From: Epiperipatus broadwayi
Lineage: Eukaryota > Onychophora > Udeonychophora > Euonychophora > Peripatidae
Reading direction: 5' to 3'
NCBI GenBank assembly: GCA_028023455.1
Contig: JAQFVV010006836.1
Coordinates: 179,596-243,595, forward strand
DNA: 64,000 nucleotides
The translations under genes and the position numbers were made by a program. This document shows positions 11,095 through 22,560 of this stretch, piece after piece (position 1 is the stretch's first letter; every line of letters begins with the position of its first letter). The notes below the pieces were generated by a model that saw only the letters and a program-made list of their open reading frames with translations, was not told the origin of the DNA and did not search any database.

Positions 11095-11455
11095 ATGATT
11101 GTATGGAGAGATGCATCTTGGAAGTAACAAGAAGAGATCGAAAATGCAATATATGAGTAAGAGAACAAACAGGTGTTACTGACCTCATTGAAAAAATTAA
11201 AAGACTGAATGGAGTTGGGCTAGACATATTGCTAGAAGAGATGATAATATATGGACAATTGAAATCTTAAACATGATTCCAAGAGACTGTAAAAAACCCA
11301 GAAAGAGACCACATGCGAGATGGATGGATGGATGAAATGAAAGAGTATGCAGGAATGATGTGGAGAAAAGAAGCTAAAGATTAAAGAAGATGGATTGAAC
11401 TTGGAGAGACCTTCATCCTGCAGTGTATTGATAATGGTTGATGATGATACCACTT
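11095..11455 (+). pseudogene. 3' end of a LINE reverse transcriptase (truncated)
   Basis: This matches, block by block, the 3' end of the decayed reverse transcriptase at 23690-24020. Shared words include GGAGAGATGCAT-TTGGAA, AACAAGAAGAGAT, CCAAGAGACTGTAAAA, GAGATGGATG and CTTGGAGAGACCTTCATCCTGCAGTG. In protein terms it is the tail after the RT domain, ending in a Leu-Gly-Glu-Thr-Phe-Ile-Leu-Gln-like run. It is cut at the 5' side at about 11095 and finishes in TTGATGATGATAC, a TGA-repeat tail like those seen on RTE-type LINEs. Stops and frameshifts show that it is dead. Confidence 0.75.
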
Positions 11456-11750
11456 CTTTATTAATTAACATTCCTTAATTCAATCAACGTCTCAGGTAAC
11501 TATTGTTTCTAAAATAAATAAGTTTAATTTGCATAACCAAATGCTGAGAGGATTTTTACTTACATACAGCTACATTTAAAAATAATCAATTCCTCACTTT
11601 TAAAATAATTAACTAATTTTCTTATAAATTGTCTCTAAACTAAATTAAAATTATTAATCAACACATCACTATTAATTATCATAAACAAATTTAAAATAAT
11701 TTATTATTACAATATATTATAATCTAATCATTTTTATTTTATATGATATA

Positions 11751-12720
11751 CACCTGGGTCTCTTATTAAGCGGACTTATTTAACACGATTTTGAAGTTAC
11801 GCGATTCGTGTTTCACCGGAAGTCGACCTCCGATAATGTGTATTACTTTAAATAATAAATTTCGCGCACTTACATTATATTGAAAGTAATAGCACATTAT
11901 TGGAATTCGACTTTCATCTTAGTAATTTCAATATTTTCAGTGCTTTATAATAGTAAAATTGTATGCAATAATGAAATTAAAATCATGATTTCTACATTTT
12001 ATGTATACACACATCAAATTTTACAAGATTATAATGTAAATTTGTTCAAACATTGTGCATGTTAATTTTGCATTTTAAATCACATTTTGTTTTTGCTTTT
12101 TAAAAAAGAACGTATTCAATTATTATTTTTTTATTAATGACACTAATCATTAACGTGCTCTTAAATTCCAATGAGAGCTAAATGGTTGTATGTCTGGATA
12201 TCGCGAGCTTCATAAACAATTAATAAAATCATCTCAAAGATTAATTACTAATTACGTTGTCACCAGAAAACCATTGATACAACATGAGTGTGAAGTTGGT
12301 GTTAGTTGTATTTCCTCTTGTGAAAAATTTCATTTTTTACCAGTTTACAAACGAACGTGTTTTTCGGCAAATAGCAATAATAATTAAAATGTGTATAAAA
12401 AATGTAAATTACTGTACTGTAAATTATGCATAAAAATGTATTATTTTGAATAAAATTAAATATTATAGTTAAAAAAAGTTTGTCTTGTATCAATTTTTTT
12501 CAAATTTGAAATTTTTTATTAGTCATATTTTATTTCCTTATTTTTTTTTTTGTGCGAATTTTAAAGTAATTTTACGTTGGTGCTTTGCTTTTACGCGAAT
12601 TTTGAAAAATCACAGACCACAACCTCCCTTTTTCAATGTAAGTTACGTCTGTTTTTGTGCGATTTCATTTGCGCATGTTTTCTGAGGAACCTATCTATCG
12701 CGTAAAATGAGACCCAGGTG
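11751..12720. mobile_element. 970-bp TIR DNA transposon, non-autonomous, TA target site
   Basis: The ends are inverted repeats: CACCTGGGTCTCTTATTAAGCG on the left and the reverse complement of CACCTGGGTCTCATTTTACGCG on the right. TA flanks both ends (11749-11750 and 12721-12722), the target duplication of Tc1/mariner/pogo superfamily elements. Subterminal regions have repeated CGCG-containing words (GCGATTCGTG, TTTCGCGCAC, TTACGCGAATTTTG). Inside, a 65-codon frame at 12190-12387 starts MSGYRELHKQLIKSSQRL and is basic. It may be the remnant of a pogo/Tigger-like transposase tail, but no DDE motif is present. TIR and TA are observed; superfamily is inference. Confidence 0.75.
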
Positions 12721-13044
12721 TACTAATTATTAAATCAACATTATGATATTGAGTAAGATGAAGGAAAAATTGAATTAATTGATATTTAAATATAGTATTA
12801 AATGTCTTGAATAATTATATTATTTATTATCTTATTTTAGATTATGTGCTATAATACCAAACACCTTTAATTATTACAATATATGTGAGAAAAGAATGAT
12901 GAACAATGACTTGAAAACATGAAAAAGAGACTCTCAATACTTTATTAATTTAAAAACAAACATTAACATTTGTTATAGTAATAATACAAAATTTAAAAAT
13001 AATTTACACTTACCTACATTTAATGAATAATATTTAACAGACTT
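12721..13044. other. AT-rich sequence, nothing recognised
   Basis: No feature seen. Confidence 0.35.
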
Positions 13045-13607
13045 TAGGGGTAGATAAATAGCAGCCCATGGGACACATGCAGTCTGGGTAAGAGTTTTTT
13101 GTGGTTAGCCACGACAGTCAGAAAAATTGCATTGAACTGAGATTTCCTTCCTGTGCATGACCGAAGATTCATCTTGTATTTCTTTATATTTGGACCTATA
13201 TATATTTGTGAGCAAAGTTATTCTTACTTGAAGATCAATAAGAGTAAATATAGATGCTTTTTGACAGATTAACTTGCAGGCTGTGATGAGAATCTCGATA
13301 AGAAATCTCACTCCTGATTTCAAAAAAATTGTAGAAAAGTGTGATAGAGTAAATTTGTCTCATTAAATTGATTCTAAAATTAAATGTGCTTGCAGCTATA
13401 GATGATATGAAATTAACACAATAAATAAATTGAATAAAACTGCCACTATTTAATTTAATTTATATTTATTGATTTTTATGGTACAATTTATAAACTGTTC
13501 TAAAATGCAAAGTTAACTAATGAAGGCAATCATTTTAAAAGGTGCGACCCTCTGCTAACCTCCGCTTTCACAAAATGGCCCCGAGCCAAAACAATTATAC
13601 ACCCCTG
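13045..13607. mobile_element. hAT-like non-autonomous fragment (tentative)
   Basis: The left end reads TAGGGGTAGATAAATAGC and the right end, on the other strand, CAGGGGTGTATAATTG. That is a short imperfect inverted repeat of the CAGGGGTGT type common in hAT elements, followed in both cases by GC-richer words (GCAGCCCATGGG; GGCTCGGGGCCA). Length is about 560 bases. A minus frame at 13105-13323 (72 codons) starts MKSGVRFLIEILITACKL; I cannot assign it. No clean 8-bp target duplication is visible, so the boundaries are provisional. Confidence 0.4.
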
Positions 13608-14290
13608 GACTATACAAAACTTTATAAACTAATATTAACTAAATAATTATAATAAACTAAAATAATTCATCATTCACTCTAAACTTATTTACAAAGAGGA
13701 TGTAGTATATTCCATATTTTATTCAATTAACATTAAGACTGCTTAATATTTTTATATTAAAAATATATCCATGAAATATACAATTTGTATTTTTATCAAA
13801 TTACAAATATTTCATAAATGTATTTTTTTTATATTATCCTTCATTAAAATTCTATAGCTTATTTTATTCTTTCTATTTTTATTATTTCATTATAAAATAA
13901 ATATTTAATTATTTAAAATGTTCATTAAGAAATAGCATTAATTATATTACTTACAATAATAAGAATAATTGTCAGGTTTTCTTTTCAATATCATGTCTTT
14001 TATACTTCATACGTACGTTCATTCTGTATTTTGATCTCTCATATCCAATAAAAATATTCATAAAATATTTCTTCTTATATTTTTTTAGTATCTTATTTGT
14101 TTCATGTTTCATCATTCTTGCAATAAGTTCAGCTTTTATCATTACCTAAATCTTCAATTCCCTTATACAATGTTTATACCAGCACAATTTTTAATGATAA
14201 TAAGTGTAGCATGGAAATCTTATAAAATTATAATAAACATACCATGGTTTGAATATAACTTAAGGCCACATATTATCTTGTTTTCATCTT
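13608..14290. other. AT-rich sequence, nothing recognised
   Basis: No feature seen. The 62-codon frame at 14104-14292 runs into a copy of repeat family A and is not credible as a gene. Confidence 0.35.
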
Positions 14291-14295
14291 AATCT

Positions 14296-14815
14296 CTTAG
14301 ATTTAATGCTTCAGCTTTACCTATTTAAATAGAAAGTAGGTTGAAGTAAAAAAGGGTTCCCCTCTTTTCTTCCAAAGCATAAGCTTGTGGTTAAGACCTG
14401 TAGAGGTCCCTAATATTGCATTTTTACACACATATTCTTGAGGTTAAAGCCTTAGTAAATATTACTTATGTAATCAATGTGCATTTAAATAAATTTATAA
14501 TTACAACTTTAAATTATCGTAATATATTTCTAGCTATAAGATCTTTCCATTGACCCATTGTAAATCGAAAGATTTTGCAAGTATTAATGTGTAATAAGAA
14601 ATGTGGACTTAATCAATGAAGTATTGAATAGCTTCACACTCTCAGATCTAACCACTTCAGCTTCACCTATTTAAATAGAAAGTAGGTTGAAGTAAAGAAG
14701 GGTTTCCCTCTTTTCTTCTAAAGCATAAGATTGTGGTTAAGACCTGTAGAGGTCCCTAATATCGCATTTTTACATGCATATTCTTGAGATTAAAGCCTTA
14801 GTAAATATTACTTAA
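14296..14815 (+). repeat. Repeat family A, two tandem units (~350 bp period)
   Basis: Two units of family A stand in tandem. CTATTTAAATAG-AAAGTAGGTTGAAG occurs at about 14319 and 14667; AAGACCTGTAGAGGTCCCTA occurs at about 14393 and 14738; GCATATTCTTGAG or ACATATTCTTGAG follows each. The linker TAATCAATGTGCATTTAAAT to TTAATCAATGAAGTATTGAA matches the 1.6-1.8 kb copy almost word for word. The unit therefore moves or amplifies together with its linker, as a satellite-like tandem. Confidence 0.75.
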
Positions 14816-15220
14816 TTTTCTATTTTGAATGCTATTTCAAGCTCTTACAGATTTTAGAAAAATGTCACTATCCATTATATCATAAATATTTTGATGTACT
14901 CTATACTGTATCATATTTAACCTCAATCAATACAACCCCCAAACTATAGGATTTACAATAAATCTACTTTCCTATACCAGTACTTAATAACTGACACTCC
15001 ATATAAAGTATTTAACATTGCATAAAATATTATTCATCATTTCTCTAATGACACCTAAACTTATCCTTAATATCTTAATACTTTTGATATACCAAAAAGA
15101 ATAAAAAGCAAACAAATAGTTTTATGATCTAATTTATCATAAATATAATAAATCAGTTATCTTTAATTTATAGAGATCAATCATACATACGCTTGAACAC
15201 TAATATTAATACGGCAATAT
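14816..15220. other. AT-rich sequence, nothing recognised
   Basis: No feature seen. Confidence 0.35.
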
Positions 15221-15224
15221 ATAT

Positions 15225-15600
15225 TTATGTCCTGTACATGAGGGGTCAGATTGATCTTAGATCAACATGGGTGTGACAAGAATCTCGGCCTCAGGGTGGC
15301 CTTTGAACATTCCATCATGAGATTTTCATTTGGATGGATGGTTGAAGAGTTGGAGTGTGGAGTAGATTGAAGCCTGTCCATTAAAGTATGATGTGTGGCT
15401 ATCTTAATATATATCTGAGCACTTATAGCATATATGTGTAGAGATGGTAATCTGGACCAACTGATGATTGCTGGTTTAGCATGAAATATGTATATTGGTG
15501 ATTATTTATCTTTTCAACATATATGTGTTCGAGTGTATCAGTGTTATGAGATAGAGTGGAGAGTGGTGGGTCATGTGAAAATCTGTGCTCATATACTCTA
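15225..15600 (+). repeat. HHR-1 repeat, single copy (AATCT subfamily)
   Basis: This copy starts at TGTCCTGTACATGAGGGGTC and runs through GGATGGTTGAAGAGTTGGAG, GAGCACTTATAG, the ribozyme and the downstream GTGTTATGAGATAGAGTGG and GGTCATGTGAAAATCTG words. The end differs from the main subfamily (GGTCATGTGAAA in place of GGGAGCTTGAAA) and matches the copy at 47.45-47.81 kb, so at least two subfamilies exist. There is no adjacent second monomer. Confidence 0.8.
15449..15503 (+). ncRNA. Hammerhead ribozyme, HHR-1 copy with compensated helix I
   Basis: AATCT, GGA, CCAA, CTGATGA, helix II TTGCT-GGTTT-AGCAT, GAAA, helix III TATGTATA, TTGG, TGATT. The core is fully conserved. The outer helix I pair that is G-C in the main subfamily is A-T here, with both strands changed (GATC to AATC, GATC to GATT). 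Helix II keeps four of five pairs. A candidate for residual activity. Confidence 0.8.
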
Positions 15601-17105
15601 TATATTATCAAACTTTCTTGTAAATTCACATATTCTATATATCATACATTTATTTTATCTGATTCTATGCTTAAAAATTAAATACCAATATCTTGTAACT
15701 TATTAAAAATATTATATTACCTTAATCATAATATTTTATGATTATCATTGATGACTCTCTTGTGAATATCATTTCTTTTACATTATAGAATTATACTGAA
15801 GGGAAAAAGATTTTTGATTTTTTTGTACAGAAAGTTTTAAAATACTTAAATCTAAAAAATAACATAAAATAAATAATTCTAAGTACTTAATACTATCCTA
15901 ATATTATAGTTAATCCAACTAAATACTATAAACAAACAGTTTTTAAACTCCTTGAACTAAATAAAAAAATCACAAAACTTCTAGGGAGTATGGTTACTAT
16001 ATCAACATAACCCACTGTTCTTGAAAAAAGAAAACTTTCTTTCTTCCCCTTCTCTCCCCTTCATACTTTTCATTATTAATTGTAGCATAATTGGAAAATA
16101 TGAATAAAAATCCAAAAAATTGTTTGTCTATTATAATAGTTTCTTCCAGTATAAGTTCAAATTTCCTTATATTATTTACAAGATTCCTTCACACTTTGAT
16201 AAATATATACTTTACTATTTTTTAAAAAGGTTTCCTTTCTTTCTGTAAACTCCAAAAACACATATTTATAGAATTAAAAAAATTCTAAAATTTCTCTTCT
16301 CCAAATAATTCATATTTAATATGTTAATAAATTACCAATATGTAGATGATATTAAAGTTAGTAATTATAAACTTTTTAATAAAAATTAATGTGCATTATA
16401 TCCTTCTTCTTTCAGTGAATTATCATCTTAATAAATAAATTTTAATCATAAAATGTTAATAGTCTTAACAAATATAAGTAATTATATTTATCATTACTAA
16501 ATACAAGATTTAGTAAAAAATGGGTTCTATCATAATGCATATGAAAAAAATTTCTTACATCTTTTCATTTTATGGTAGGAAATGATTTAATAATTTACAG
16601 TTTTTTTTGTTTAAGTATATTTTATCTACTTGTATGAAGTTTTGTCCCAGCCATTATCATAAGTTTGTAGTTATCCCATGTAGAATACCAATGAGGATAG
16701 TTTGCTTCTTATTCCATGATGAAATTAATTAACAATTTCTTAAAATATATTCCATGTTTTTTTTAAATTATTATCATTACTTTTAATACTAAAACAATAA
16801 TATTGTAATAAATTTACACTTGCAATTTTTATGACAAGAAAATACAGTTCCTCCTTTAATGATTGTTTGAATTTTTTTTCTATTTATAGGAAAAATTTCA
16901 CAATACCTGATTGGTTAATTTCTTTTAGACATCTAGCAAAAATGAATATTAATTACTGTCTATAATTTAAAAAAAACTAAAACCAATATTAATAAATCAA
17001 TATTTCTTAATTTTAATAATGCAAAATTTAAATTATCTTTTAATAATAATATACTCTTTATTTAAAATTAAATTTTAACACTTTAAATTTTAGAATATAT
17101 ATTAT
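15601..17105. other. AT-rich sequence, nothing recognised
   Basis: No repeat shared with the rest of the window and no plausible gene. Confidence 0.4.
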
Positions 17106-17221
17106 TATTCTAATTACAAAGAAATCAAGTCATATGTCACATGACCTAATTTAACAAGCTTGTATTACAAATGTTATATGTAGAGTTCACAAATAAGCTC
17201 TTAACAAGCTTTGTAGAATAT

Positions 17222-17266
17222 CCCTACCCCAGACCAGTTTCTGATACTAGCTTTCTCAGTGAGGTG
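17222..17266 (-). ncRNA. Hammerhead-like core, family C left arm
   Basis: On the minus strand: CACCTCA, CTGAGAA (G8 changed to A), A, GCT-AGT-ATC, A, GAAAC, TG, GTC, TGGGG. The CCTCA/TGGGG pairing would be helix I, and AC/GT closed by a two-base loop would be a minimal helix III ending in the classical GTC cleavage triplet. Helix II is only three pairs with one mismatch, flanked by an A-A mismatch, so activity is doubtful. Confidence 0.5.
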
Positions 17267-17655
17267 CTAAGATATTCAAGTATTAGATTAAAAATATCAG
17301 GACAATCCCAGCATTCATATGACTTCCAATCCTGCTATCTAACTTAAATAGTCATATGGGGTTGAATCAAGTTCAGATACACCAAATATTAATAACTTTA
17401 GCAATATAAAATTGCCAAACCCTTAATAGCAAAAAATAAAATTACAAAAAAGTCAAGTTATATGTCACATGAACTAATTTAACAAACTTGCATTACAAAT
17501 GTTATATATAGAGCTTGTAAATAAGCTATTTTAGATAGCTGGATTGGAAGAAATATGAATGTCTGAAATTTTCAGATTTTCTAATTAATAGTTATCTATT
17601 AGATAAAGTGCTGGGCTTGTCCTGGTATCTTTAATCTAATGCTTGAATATCCTAT

Positions 17656-17697
17656 CACTTCACTGAGGAAGCTAGTAGCAGAAATTGGTTTGGGGTT
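17656..17697 (+). ncRNA. Hammerhead-like core, family C right arm
   Basis: ACTTCA, CTGAGGA (fits CUGANGA), A, GCT-AGT-AGC as a 3-bp hairpin, A, GAAA, TTGGTT, TGGGGT. ACTTCA/TGGGGT gives six pairs with two G-U. The core is intact, but the A-A mismatch next to helix II departs from the usual G10.1-C11.1 pair. Confidence 0.5.
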
Positions 17698-17755
17698 GAG
17701 GATATTCTACAAAGCTTGTTAAGAGCTTATTTGCGAGCTCTATATATAATATTAT

Positions 17756-19070
17756 TATTATTCTAACTATTATTTTATAAATTTTTAATGAAATTTCTAT
17801 GCTTAAAAAATAACATTAATTATTTAAACAATTAACATATGAAATATTGTAACAGGAAATAAATTTCACTTATTATTAAATGAACATGTGCACATTCACA
17901 CACAATCTCACTTTTCATCCATTTTATCATTAATTAATTGATTTTAAAACAATAAATAAATAGCAATTTTCATTGATTATTAATAATTATAAAAATATTA
18001 ATTTTAATCATTATAATTACTGATTAAAACTACCTTACATGGTTTACCTATTATTTACTTTTTTAATTTAAAAATAAATAGTACAATTTATATTTTAAAT
18101 TTATAACTTATATAAATTATATTTGTCTAAAGAAAATTAACTCAAATTTAACATTAAATAAACAATACATTTAAATTCTCTTACAAATTAAATTATAAGT
18201 TTTTATTAACCATTATATAATTTTTTTTTTTTTTTTAGCAAAAATTGACCACTAACAAGAACCATGCAATGATGTACTATATAGAAATGTATATTTATTG
18301 GAGCACAAACAGATTGTTATTCTGCAACATAAAACAGACTGTTATTTTACAGCATTATAAATTATATAAAAATATGAAAAATATTATAAAATTACTACTG
18401 ATAGAAAATATTAGCTCTACAGATTCATATAAAATTATGATTATTAGGTTATAATCTCCCAGAGTTAGATATAATATGCATCCACTTTATGACCTTTGTT
18501 TTTGGAACAAAAAAGCCACCATTCACTCTTTTTTGTGTACTGTAAAAACAAACAAAAAATTCTTGTACATGAAAAAATACACTGTTAGAAAGCTGATTCA
18601 ATAATTAAAAGAATGATGTAACATACATGTAGTTTCACCAAACATGACCTATCATGATTTAAAATCTTCTAGATTTTCTGCAATTTGTGGTTGCTTGGTA
18701 TAGAATAGTTAATTAATTTCTGGATTTCTTCATGCTTTTGTTTTAAGCTAAATATAAAAAACCAAATTGTGATTGAATAAATAATTATTTTTTTTAGTTA
18801 TTAGCTCCCACAGTAAATGAAGGCATTCATTATAAATATTTTTTATATTTATCATTATTTACTTTTTAGTATTAAGATTCCAATCAAAGATTTGTTTTTA
18901 TTTCAATTTTAAATAATGCTAAAGTACTTTTAAGGTTGAAAGTAAAATTATAATTATTAAATCAACCTTGCTTACAATATATTTTTGCTCATCCACAGCT
19001 CTGTGTTTAAGAAACTAAATAAACTATCGAAAATATTTTAGTTTCATATTGTATCACTATCAGGAAGTGG
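17756..19070. other. AT-rich sequence, nothing recognised
   Basis: A 69-codon frame at 18245-18454 lies here without supporting evidence. GC content rises sharply from about 19050, where the RTE element begins. Confidence 0.4.
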
Positions 19071-22000
19071 TGAAGGAGACAGTGGCATGATTACTTCTAT
19101 AAAGTGCCACAATTCCTATGACGGTGGATGTATAATGGCGGGTGTTGACCGCCATTAAATAAGTCAACACCCCGCTGGGTGCTGGGTCAGCAACGGCATT
19201 TCTTCCAAGTCAGCGGAAGATCACTAGAGGTGACAACGATGAGGAGGAAGCAGTAGTTGGATTTTCATTTTATGGGATTTGGCTAGTGCACTAAGCCTAT
19301 TATAGAGGTTATTGCTGGGCAAAGAAGGCAACGGGAAACCACTTTGTCTTATAATTCCCTTGTTTTATTATGAGTATGTTTACAGGAATCATTACGTTTG
19401 GTGTTGAGACCTTAGTTAAGAATAACTTTGGTGTCTTGCCCAGCAGGAGTGGACATGAGGCTACTCAGGTTGTCAACCTGTGAAATCCTCATAAATATAA
19501 TTCATTGAGAGGGGATACACTGAGAATTGGAATGTGGAATGTTAGATCTTTGAGGAAAGGTGGGAAATTGGAGAATTTGAAAAGAGAGTTGAATTTGAAT
19601 AATATTGATGTAATGGGATTAAGTGAAGTGAGGTGGGAGGGATGTGGAGAAGTAAGTAGTGGAGATGTAAAGTTGTTTTATTCAGGTGGTGATAGGTCAA
19701 TTAATGGAGTTGGCATTGCTGTGAGGAAGAAAATATGGAATAGTGTGGCAAAGGTTGATAATATTAATGATAGACTGATGGTGATGAGAATAAATGCAAG
19801 TTCTAGGGATTTGGTAATTATACAAGTTTATATGCCAACTAGTACTCATGATGATAGTGAAATTGATGAAATGTATGAGAAGATAGAAGAAAGTATTCAA
19901 TGTGAAGGAAAAAATGCATGTATATTGCTATTGGGGGATTGGAATGCTGTTGTGGGGAAAGGTAGGGAAGAGAAAATTGTTGGAAATTATGGTATTGGAA
20001 AAAGAAATGAAAGGGGTAGTCGACTTGTACAATTTTGTAAAGAGAATGGGTTTGTCATTGCAAATACTTGCTTTAAAAATCATATTAGAAGATTGTATAC
20101 ATGGAAAGCTCCAGGTAACAAAGAACGTTATCAAATTGATTATATACTGATTCAGAATAGATATAAGAATGCTGTTAAGGGTTCACATGCTTTGCCAGGT
20201 GCTGATATAGATTCGGATCATAATTTGGTGATGGCTAAATTAAAGTTAAGTTTAAAAAGAATTAAAAGAGGGAAAAGATACACAAGATGGGACTTGGATA
20301 AATTGAGACAAATGGAAAAAGGAAAATTTGGTTTAATATGTGAAAATGAATTTAAAAGAATTGTTCAGGATGGGAACTATATTAATAGCTCTGATGAGTG
20401 TTGGAATAGAATTAAAGAGGGATTCTTGAAAATAGCAAAAAATGAAATAGGTATTATTCGGGCGAGAAAAGCTAAAATTCCTTGGATAACTGAAGGTATG
20501 TTGGAAAAGATGGAAGTGTGGAGATGGTGGAAGAAGGTAAATACTGAGGAAGGGCAAAAGGAATATAGGAAATTTAATAATGAATTAAGAAGAGAAACAG
20601 ATTTAGCAAAAGAAAAGTGGTTGGAGCAAGAATGTAAAGAGATAGAAAGGTTTCAACAGATGAAAAGATATGATCTAGCATTTGATAGAATACAAAGTAT
20701 TTCTTGGGAGAAAAAGACATGGGTAGCAAGTGAGATTGCGGATAAGAATGGAAGAAGGTTAACCGATAGTAATGATATATTAAAAAGATGGGAAGAATAT
20801 ATTCGGTATCTGTTTAGTAGAGGAAATAATTTAATTAGTTATGAACTTGAAAATGAAGAAGATGTTGCAATGGATGATAGAGGTATGGACATACTGCCAG
20901 ATGAAGTAAGAAAGGCAATCGCACAAATGAAGAATGGTAAGGCTATTGGATTTGATGCAATACCTATAGAATTTTTGAGAGAAATGGGAGAATTTACTAT
21001 GAAGGAAATAGTTGGACTTTGCAATTTGATATATAATAGTGGAGTTTGGCCTGAAGATTTTTTAAGAACTATAGTGATTCCAATGTCTAAAAAGAAGAAA
21101 GCTGTTAAATGTGAAGAGTATAGGACAATAAGTGTATTGTCTCATGTTTCTAAGGTGTTATTGAGGATTTTAACTCAAAGGATTTATGGGAAGGTTGACT
21201 ATTATATTGCTGAAGAACAGTTTGGTTTTCGGAAAGGGAAAAGCACAAGAGATGCTATTGGTATTGTTAGGACAATTGCAGAAAGATATATTGAAAGAGA
21301 TAAAGGAATTGGTATATGTTTTGTAGATTTAGAAAAGGCATTTGATAGAGTAAGCTGGAATAAACTGATGTCTATCTTAAGAGATAAAGGAGTATTCTGG
21401 AAAGAAAGACGATTGATATGGAATATGTATAATGGGCAAAGAATAAGAGTTAGATTTGGATGTAATGAGACGGATGAAGTGAATATAGAAAGTGGAGTTA
21501 GGCAAGGATGTAGTATGTCACCTGTTTTGTTTAATATTTATTTAGAAGATATGATAAATAATTATTTGGACTGTGGAGAAGCAAATGTTGGAGGGAGAGT
21601 AATAAAGTGTATAAGATTTGCAGATGATATGGCTCTTATTGCTGAGGAAGAAAAGGATCTTCAGAATATGTTGAATAAATTGGAAGAAGGATGTATGGCA
21701 TATGGAATGAAGATTAATATTGAAAAGACTAAGTGTTTATGGATAGGGAGAGATGCAAAAAGACTGCAAATTGGAATCCATGATGACATGGTGCAGCAGG
21801 TGAAGGGATTTAGATATTTGGGTTGTTGGTTGAGTGAGGATGGAAGAAGTGAAGATGAAGTTAAAAGAAGAATAGCATTGGCAAAGGTGACATTTGTAAA
21901 AAGAAAGAAGATATTCTGTGGACCTATGGAAAGAGAATTAAGGAAAAGATTAATTAAATGTTATGTGTGGAGTGTATTAATGTATGGTTGTGAGACATGG

Positions 22001-22415
22001 ACATTGAGTAATAGAATTAAGAAACGACTGGAAGCTTTTGAGATGTGGACATGGAGAAAAATGGAAAAAATCAGTTGGGTGAATAAAATAACAAATGAAG
22101 AAGTTTTGAAAAGAGTTAATGAGGAAAGAAGATTGATTGAAAGTATCAAAGAGAGAAAGAGAAACTGGATTGGACATATACTAAGAAAAGATTATAGTTT
22201 AATGAAAGATGTTTTGGAAGGAATGGTGAGTGGAAATAAAAAGAAAGGATGAAAGAGATTGACATTATTGGATGATATACGAGATGGAAGGGGTTATGTG
22301 GAATTGAGGAAGTGGGCAAGGAAGAGAATGGAATGGAAGAATGGATGAACTGATGTAGTGACTACTCTCTGGACCTGTATATTGGACAGACTACTATTGA
22401 TGATGATTGTATTGC
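19070..22415 (+). mobile_element. RTE-type LINE, nearly complete
   Basis: A GC-richer block of about 3.3 kb holds a ~430-bp 5' region, one long ORF and a short 3' tail. The 5' region includes AAGGCAACGGGAAACCACTTTGT and GGACATGAGGCTACTCAGGTTG, words of the kind placed just before the ORF of craniofacial-development-protein-2-like RTE elements. The 3' end finishes near ACTACTATTGATGATGATTG, a TGA-repeat tail typical of RTE LINEs. No convincing target duplication was found by eye, so the boundaries are approximate. The open ORF makes this the youngest-looking LINE in the window and a possible source of machinery for the SINEs. Confidence 0.85.
19505..22252 (+). CDS. Endonuclease/reverse transcriptase of an RTE-type LINE
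   Basis: A 915-codon frame encodes an apurinic-like endonuclease followed by a reverse transcriptase. The endonuclease has WNVRSL (residues 11-16), the catalytic Glu in LSEVRWEG (E41), GDWN (144-147) and SDHN (237-240). The RT has QFGFRKGKST, CFVDLEKAFDR, SGVRQGCSMSP and the active-site FADD at 705-708. After it come a KTKCLWIG block, GCETWTL and a WIGHILRKD tail. This is the layout and length of RTE/BovB-like proteins that nick target DNA and prime cDNA synthesis. TTG at 19505 is not a normal eukaryotic start; the first in-frame ATG is 19532 and the frame is open from 19484, so the true N-terminus is unclear. The TGA at 22250-22252 is probably a mutation: the same frame continues KRLTLLDDIRDG to a stop at 22346-22348. 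Otherwise no lesion is seen. Confidence 0.92.
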   Translation: MRGDTLRIGMWNVRSLRKGGKLENLKRELNLNNIDVMGLSEVRWEGCGEVSSGDVKLFYSGGDRSINGVGIAVRKKIWNSVAKVDNINDRLMVMRINASSRDLVIIQVYMPTSTHDDSEIDEMYEKIEESIQCEGKNACILLLGDWNAVVGKGREEKIVGNYGIGKRNERGSRLVQFCKENGFVIANTCFKNHIRRLYTWKAPGNKERYQIDYILIQNRYKNAVKGSHALPGADIDSDHNLVMAKLKLSLKRIKRGKRYTRWDLDKLRQMEKGKFGLICENEFKRIVQDGNYINSSDECWNRIKEGFLKIAKNEIGIIRARKAKIPWITEGMLEKMEVWRWWKKVNTEEGQKEYRKFNNELRRETDLAKEKWLEQECKEIERFQQMKRYDLAFDRIQSISWEKKTWVASEIADKNGRRLTDSNDILKRWEEYIRYLFSRGNNLISYELENEEDVAMDDRGMDILPDEVRKAIAQMKNGKAIGFDAIPIEFLREMGEFTMKEIVGLCNLIYNSGVWPEDFLRTIVIPMSKKKKAVKCEEYRTISVLSHVSKVLLRILTQRIYGKVDYYIAEEQFGFRKGKSTRDAIGIVRTIAERYIERDKGIGICFVDLEKAFDRVSWNKLMSILRDKGVFWKERRLIWNMYNGQRIRVRFGCNETDEVNIESGVRQGCSMSPVLFNIYLEDMINNYLDCGEANVGGRVIKCIRFADDMALIAEEEKDLQNMLNKLEEGCMAYGMKINIEKTKCLWIGRDAKRLQIGIHDDMVQQVKGFRYLGCWLSEDGRSEDEVKRRIALAKVTFVKRKKIFCGPMERELRKRLIKCYVWSVLMYGCETWTLSNRIKKRLEAFEMWTWRKMEKISWVNKITNEEVLKRVNEERRLIESIKERKRNWIGHILRKDYSLMKDVLEGMVSGNKKKG

Positions 22416-22560
22416 CCGTGATTTATTAGAAAGGTACAAAATTTAAATAAATTATTTCGAATATGAATGTATTAATTCTCAATTTAAAATTTTTTATTTT
22501 AACTTCAATAGAAATATTTACTGGAAACAAACACACTATAATTAATGCAAACATGTAACA

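Larger units (their letters stand above)
17110..17755. repeat. Family C inverted repeat with hammerhead-like cores in both arms
   Basis: Left arm 17110-17325 and right arm 17590-17755 are inverted copies: CTCTTAACAAGCTTTGTAGAATATCC, GATATTCAAG-ATTAGATTAAA and GGACAA-CCCAGCA in the left arm match their reverse complements in the right. The left arm's TCAAGTCATATGTCACATGA word is repeated in direct orientation at 17452-17515. The outer end continues in other copies to a TTACAAAGAAATCAAGTCATATGTCACATGAC terminus (also 46700-46845). No ORF. Confidence 0.75.
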
